Assembly: GCA_023460795.1 (NCBI GenBank)
Contig: JAEWPC010000020.1
Coordinates: 124,001 to 188,000, forward strand
Reading direction: 5' to 3'
Length of the DNA: 64,000 nt
Origin: Bacillota bacterium
GTDB lineage: Bacteria; Bacillota; Bacilli; Paenibacillales; Paenibacillaceae
The notes beneath the pieces were generated by a model. It was not told the DNA's origin. It ran no database searches and saw only the letters and a program-made list of their open reading frames with translations. A program made the position numbers and the translations under genes. Of the stretch, positions 61,167 to 64,000 are shown piece by piece (the first letter of the stretch is position 1; every line of letters begins with the position of its first letter).

Positions 61167-61384
61167 GTGGCGATCATCTCGAGGTGGGCGAACTCCTCCG
61201 TTCCTATATCCGTCAACAAGCCGATGACTTTATCCGGAATCGTGTAACGCTGATTCAAGTACCTGAGAGCGGCCGACAGCTCTCCGTCGGCGCCGCCGTA
61301 TTGCTCGACCAAATAGCGGGCCATCCGGGGATCGCATTTGCTGACGCGTACGGGATACTGCAGCTTTTTCTCATAAATCCACAT
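61139..61384 (-). CDS. cotJC: cotJC, 5' part (interrupted)
   Basis: The ATG at 61,384 starts MWIYEKKLQYPVRVSKC and continues to EEFAHLEMIATMIY, the first 76 codons of CotJC, including three metal ligands of the Mn-catalase-like site (Glu in GADGELS, and E and H in EEFAH). The frame then runs into the element and stops after five foreign codons (KQTIA). As it stands the product is a fragment; the remaining ligands are in the part at 51,887 to 52,228. Confidence 0.93.
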   Translation of the reverse strand: MWIYEKKLQYPVRVSKCDPRMARYLVEQYGGADGELSAALRYLNQRYTIPDKVIGLLTDIGTEEFAHLEMIATMIYKQTIA

Positions 61385-61396
61385 CGGCGGCCCCCC

Positions 61397-61723
61397 TTAC
61401 ACTTGCCATGGCCATGGGGTTTCTACCCATTGCCATGGGAACCGGGAATAACTGTGTCCGAATTGCAGGAGCGGTCCGTGCTTCATCTCGAATGCGGCGG
61501 CGAGCTGCTGCCGGCGTTGCACGAGCTGATTGAATTGCTGGACGGCTTGCATATCCATCGGGTGCGTATCCAGATATAACGTTAGCTCCACGAGAGCGAA
61601 ATCGACGACTTGCAGCTCTTCTAGATCGGTGCAATAGGCAAGGTGCTCGTTACGGTCGGCGTTCTCCGCCCTTTTGCTCTTGGGAGAGTCGGCTCGTTCC
61701 TCGCGGTCGTTATGCTCAGCCAT
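61397..61723 (-). CDS. cotJB: Spore coat protein CotJB
   Basis: 108 aa. The family core is DLEELQVVDFALVELTLYLDTHPMDMQAVQQFNQ followed by LLQFGHSYSRFPWQWVETPWPWQV. It has a charged, hydrophilic N-terminal extension of about 30 residues compared with B. subtilis CotJB. It overlaps the cotJA gene by 8 bases and ends 12 bases ahead of cotJC. Confidence 0.92.
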   Translation of the reverse strand: MAEHNDREERADSPKSKRAENADRNEHLAYCTDLEELQVVDFALVELTLYLDTHPMDMQAVQQFNQLVQRRQQLAAAFEMKHGPLLQFGHSYSRFPWQWVETPWPWQV

Positions 61724-61949
61724 TCGGTTTCACCCCCTTGACGGAACGTCTCGACGGATAAGGACTGTACAGCGCGGGCCATAACGTTCCTCGCCGCAAA
61801 GCTTCCTCCAGCGGGAATTGCGGCAGATTCATCGGCTGGAAAGGAATGAACTGGTTCGGGGGCACGATGTACCATTTGACTCTGATCGGCGGGCAAGGAT
61901 CGTTCGGACTGACGTAAGGCTTCCAGTCTCGCCATTGCGAATCGTACAT
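61716..61949 (-). CDS. cotJA: Spore coat protein CotJA
   Basis: 77 aa from the ATG at 61,949, which has GGAGGAGG upstream on the minus strand. The start is MYDSQWRDWKPYVSPNDPC, with PPNQFIPFQPMNLPQFPLEEALRRGTLWPALY. It is the first gene of the cotJABC operon that forms part of the inner coat of the spore. Confidence 0.92.
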   Translation of the reverse strand: MYDSQWRDWKPYVSPNDPCPPIRVKWYIVPPNQFIPFQPMNLPQFPLEEALRRGTLWPALYSPYPSRRSVKGVKPNG

Positions 61950-62010
61950 GAGTCGGCATCCTCCTCCAAGTCGGCGTTGTTTCGCCGCTATACGAGAAAT
62001 CATCACCGCT

Positions 62011-62018
62011 ATTGTATG
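62011..62018 (-). promoter_or_regulatory. Candidate SigE -10 element for cotJ operon
   Basis: CATACAAT on the minus strand matches the SigE -10 consensus (CATACAnT) and lies 62 bp upstream of cotJA. A plausible -35 region (GTCTGAA) is about 15 bp further upstream, but matches weakly. SigE control of cotJABC is known in B. subtilis. Confidence 0.4.
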
Positions 62019-62142
62019 CGGCAACGGCAACGGTTCAGACCTTATTACCTAGTCCTGTATGAGGATATTCTCACAATAAGCAGCAGGGAAAGTGTCGTTC
62101 GTTGTCGAATAGCCACATAGATCATGGTCAGGGAGATGGAAG

Positions 62143-63735
62143 ATGAGCCTGAATAAAGGTTTTACGCTTCGCTTTGCGGTAAACGCGCTCGTACTGCTCA
62201 GCGTCATCGTCACGGTAATCATCAGCGCGGTAGTAGGCTATCAAAGCCAGAAGGACTCGTTGACGCGAACGACTTATCAAATGAACCGGATCTACACGGA
62301 TAAAATATCGGACACGGTGAACGGACTATTCGATTCCTTGTTCGAAAGCTTGGATGAATTCGGGCGGGAAATGTCGAAGAATTTACTTCGCTCCGACCTT
62401 CACGAGAGGTTCGGCCTTTTCCAGCGCACGCACCGGAACTTCAACGCCGTGTTCCTGATCGACAAGGACGGCATGCTCGTAGAAGGCTCCAACGTACAGA
62501 AGGAAACTATCGGAACGAAGATCGATTCGGTAGGGACGAATCAAGCTCTCCTAGAGCGCAAGCCGCTCGTGTCTGAGCCGTACACGACCAAGACCACGAA
62601 CAAATTGATCGTCATGGTCAGCCAACCGTTGTACGACGAGAAAGGCGAATACGAAGGTTTCATCGGCGGGTCGATCCGCTTGCACGAGACGAGCATCTTC
62701 CAGACGATTCTCGGCAATGCGCCGTTCCACGAGGATGGTTCGTATGCCTATGTGGCGGGCAGCTCCGGAGTATTGCTGTACCACCCGGATAAGACGAGAA
62801 TCGGCGAGGACATCTCTTACAGCGAGGTCGTCCAGCAAACGATGAAGGGTCTCAGCGGTCATTTGAAGACGATCAATTCCCGCGGTATCAAGATGTTGGC
62901 CAGCTACACTTACATTTCCTCGGCCGGATGGGGTATCGTCTCTCAAACGCCGAACAAAGTCGTCGTCGACTCGGCTCGCGGGCTTGTCAAAGAGTTGATG
63001 CTCTACATGCTCCCGGCGCTCTTCCTGTTCATTGCGGCCATCTATTGGCTCATCGGCAAGCTGGCATCTCCTTTCTCCGTACTTGCGCGGTTCGCTGCGC
63101 AGCTGTCGTCCAAGAACAGCGGCAAAGTCGCGTTCCCGAGCATTCATCGATGGAATTACGAGGCGAACGAGCTCCATCGGGCGTTCGGCAGAGCGGTACG
63201 GCATTTCCGCTTTCAGTTCGAGCACTTGAAGCGGGATGCGCAGACCGATCCGCTGACGGGACTGTTCAATCGTCGCACGCTGGATCAGTTCGTCGCGCAT
63301 CATATTTCGCAGAAGCTGCCGTTCTCGATGTTGATCATGGATTTGGACAATTTCAAAAGCGTGAACGATACGTACGGCCATGACGTCGGTGACGAAGTGC
63401 TGCGGTTTCTGTCGGAGGCGTTAAAGCGAATGTTCGGCGAAGAGTACGTCGTATGCCGGATGGGCGGGGAAGAGTTCGTCGTTCTCGTGCCGACCGACGA
63501 TGCCGAAGCGGCGTTACACGACGCGGAGTCCGTCCGCTCGTACATGGCGAATACGGCAAGTCCGACGGGGAATCGCGTGACCATCTCGATCGGCGTAGCG
63601 ACCTATCCGGGGACGGCGGAAACCTCGGAGCAGCTATACCGGATGGCTGACGATGCGCTGTATCGGGCGAAGCGTCTCGGTCGCAACCGAGTCGAATTGG
63701 CGGGCGAGGACGATGCCGGAGCGAAATCGAGTTAA
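62143..63735 (+). CDS. Membrane-bound diguanylate cyclase (dCache-GGDEF)
   Basis: 530 aa. An N-terminal membrane helix (residues about 15 to 37) and a second at about 285 to 305 enclose an extracytoplasmic dCache-like sensor. The C-terminal GGDEF domain has DPLTGLFNRRTLDQF, MDLDNFKSVNDTYGHDVGDEVL and the active site MGGEEF. It should make c-di-GMP in response to an external signal. GGGAGATGGAAG precedes the ATG. Confidence 0.92.
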   Translation: MSLNKGFTLRFAVNALVLLSVIVTVIISAVVGYQSQKDSLTRTTYQMNRIYTDKISDTVNGLFDSLFESLDEFGREMSKNLLRSDLHERFGLFQRTHRNFNAVFLIDKDGMLVEGSNVQKETIGTKIDSVGTNQALLERKPLVSEPYTTKTTNKLIVMVSQPLYDEKGEYEGFIGGSIRLHETSIFQTILGNAPFHEDGSYAYVAGSSGVLLYHPDKTRIGEDISYSEVVQQTMKGLSGHLKTINSRGIKMLASYTYISSAGWGIVSQTPNKVVVDSARGLVKELMLYMLPALFLFIAAIYWLIGKLASPFSVLARFAAQLSSKNSGKVAFPSIHRWNYEANELHRAFGRAVRHFRFQFEHLKRDAQTDPLTGLFNRRTLDQFVAHHISQKLPFSMLIMDLDNFKSVNDTYGHDVGDEVLRFLSEALKRMFGEEYVVCRMGGEEFVVLVPTDDAEAALHDAESVRSYMANTASPTGNRVTISIGVATYPGTAETSEQLYRMADDALYRAKRLGRNRVELAGEDDAGAKSS

Positions 63736-63799
63736 CAATCGGGTATGATGAGATAAGGTATTGGTTGCTATCGCACGAGAAAGAAGGGCAGAACGAAAC

Positions 63800-64000
63800 A
63801 TGGACGCTACGAAGGAAAGGAATTGGCCGGAGGCGATGATATTCGATTTGGACGGCACGCTCTTCCAGACGGAGACGCTGCTGGAGACCGTGCATCGCCG
63901 CTTATTCGCGCAGCTTCATAGGGAAGGATTATACGGCGTGGTCGCTCCGCCGATCGATCGGTTATTGGGCTCGCTCGGTATGCTGCTGTCCGATATATGG
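63800..64000 (+). CDS. HAD-superfamily hydrolase, N-terminal part
   Basis: 67 codons visible before the window end. IFDLDGTLFQTE is the HAD motif I with the nucleophile Asp and general acid Asp, typical of PpaX/Gph-like phosphatases. The remainder is outside the window. It lies 64 bp after the diguanylate cyclase in the same direction. Confidence 0.8.
   Translation, partial: MDATKERNWPEAMIFDLDGTLFQTETLLETVHRRLFAQLHREGLYGVVAPPIDRLLGSLGMLLSDIW

Overview
The window comes from a spore-forming member of the Bacillota, most likely a Paenibacillaceae (Paenibacillus/Cohnella-like). The evidence is a cotJABC spore-coat operon, a YfkAB-type radical SAM protein, proteins with copper-amine-oxidase-like stalk domains, Gram-positive ribosome binding sites, and moderately GC-rich host genes. 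Three regions can be separated.

(1) Bases 1 to about 38.4 kb are a siphovirus-type prophage whose left end lies outside the window. It runs, all on the + strand, from an early DNA-metabolism block (DUF2800 nuclease, DUF2815, family A DNA polymerase, MazG-like, PcfJ-like, DUF3102, DNA methylase-like, VapE-type primase-helicase, VRR-NUC, SNF2 helicase, sigma-like late regulator), through HNH and terminases, portal, protease, HK97 capsid, head-tail joining and tail genes. The tail block includes a -1 frameshift chaperone, a tape measure protein, Dit, an SGNH tail fibre and an endopeptidase-type tail protein with an apparent AUU start. A tyrosine recombinase with a structured leader, a holin and an amidase follow, then an SOS-controlled YolD-like operon and a repressor-like gene. 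A cluster of iterons follows the primase-helicase.

(2) Bases 38.7 to 51.9 kb and 61.2 to 64.0 kb are ordinary chromosome: an NlpC/P60 lipoprotein, two HD-GYP proteins, molybdopterin genes (moaA, a moaD-moaE fusion, a MoeB/ThiF enzyme), a YunD-like nucleotidase, uppP, a YfkAB-like protein, a CBS-domain membrane protein, an AI-2E family permease, a Fur/Zur regulator, cotJABC, a diguanylate cyclase and a partial HAD phosphatase.

(3) Bases 52,229 to 61,154 are an 8.9 kb integrated element that splits cotJC in two. The two cotJC halves lie outside its ends, and joining them across a shared two-base core restores an intact 189-codon cotJC in frame. The ends carry imperfect 28-bp inverted arms, as expected for a large serine recombinase attP. 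The recombinase gene sits at one end, in the same orientation as and just downstream of the interrupted cotJ operon. This is the arrangement of the skin element in sigK and of SPbeta in spsM, where the element is excised in the sporulating mother cell. The element also encodes a circovirus/geminivirus-like (CRESS) rolling-circle Rep. Next to rep is a perfect 11-bp stem whose loop shows the CRESS-virus nonanucleotide TAGTATTAC on the rep strand. Further genes are a Tn916-like DNA-processing set (small protein, membrane protein, FtsK-like ATPase), two regulators and a BspA-type leucine-rich-repeat surface protein.

The main hypothesis is that this is a CRESS-type replicon housed in a spore-coat gene, whose excision may be coupled to sporulation and whose excised circle could replicate by rolling circle. 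Sequence supports the interruption, the restored frame, the Rep motifs and the hairpin. Regulated excision and replication are inference.
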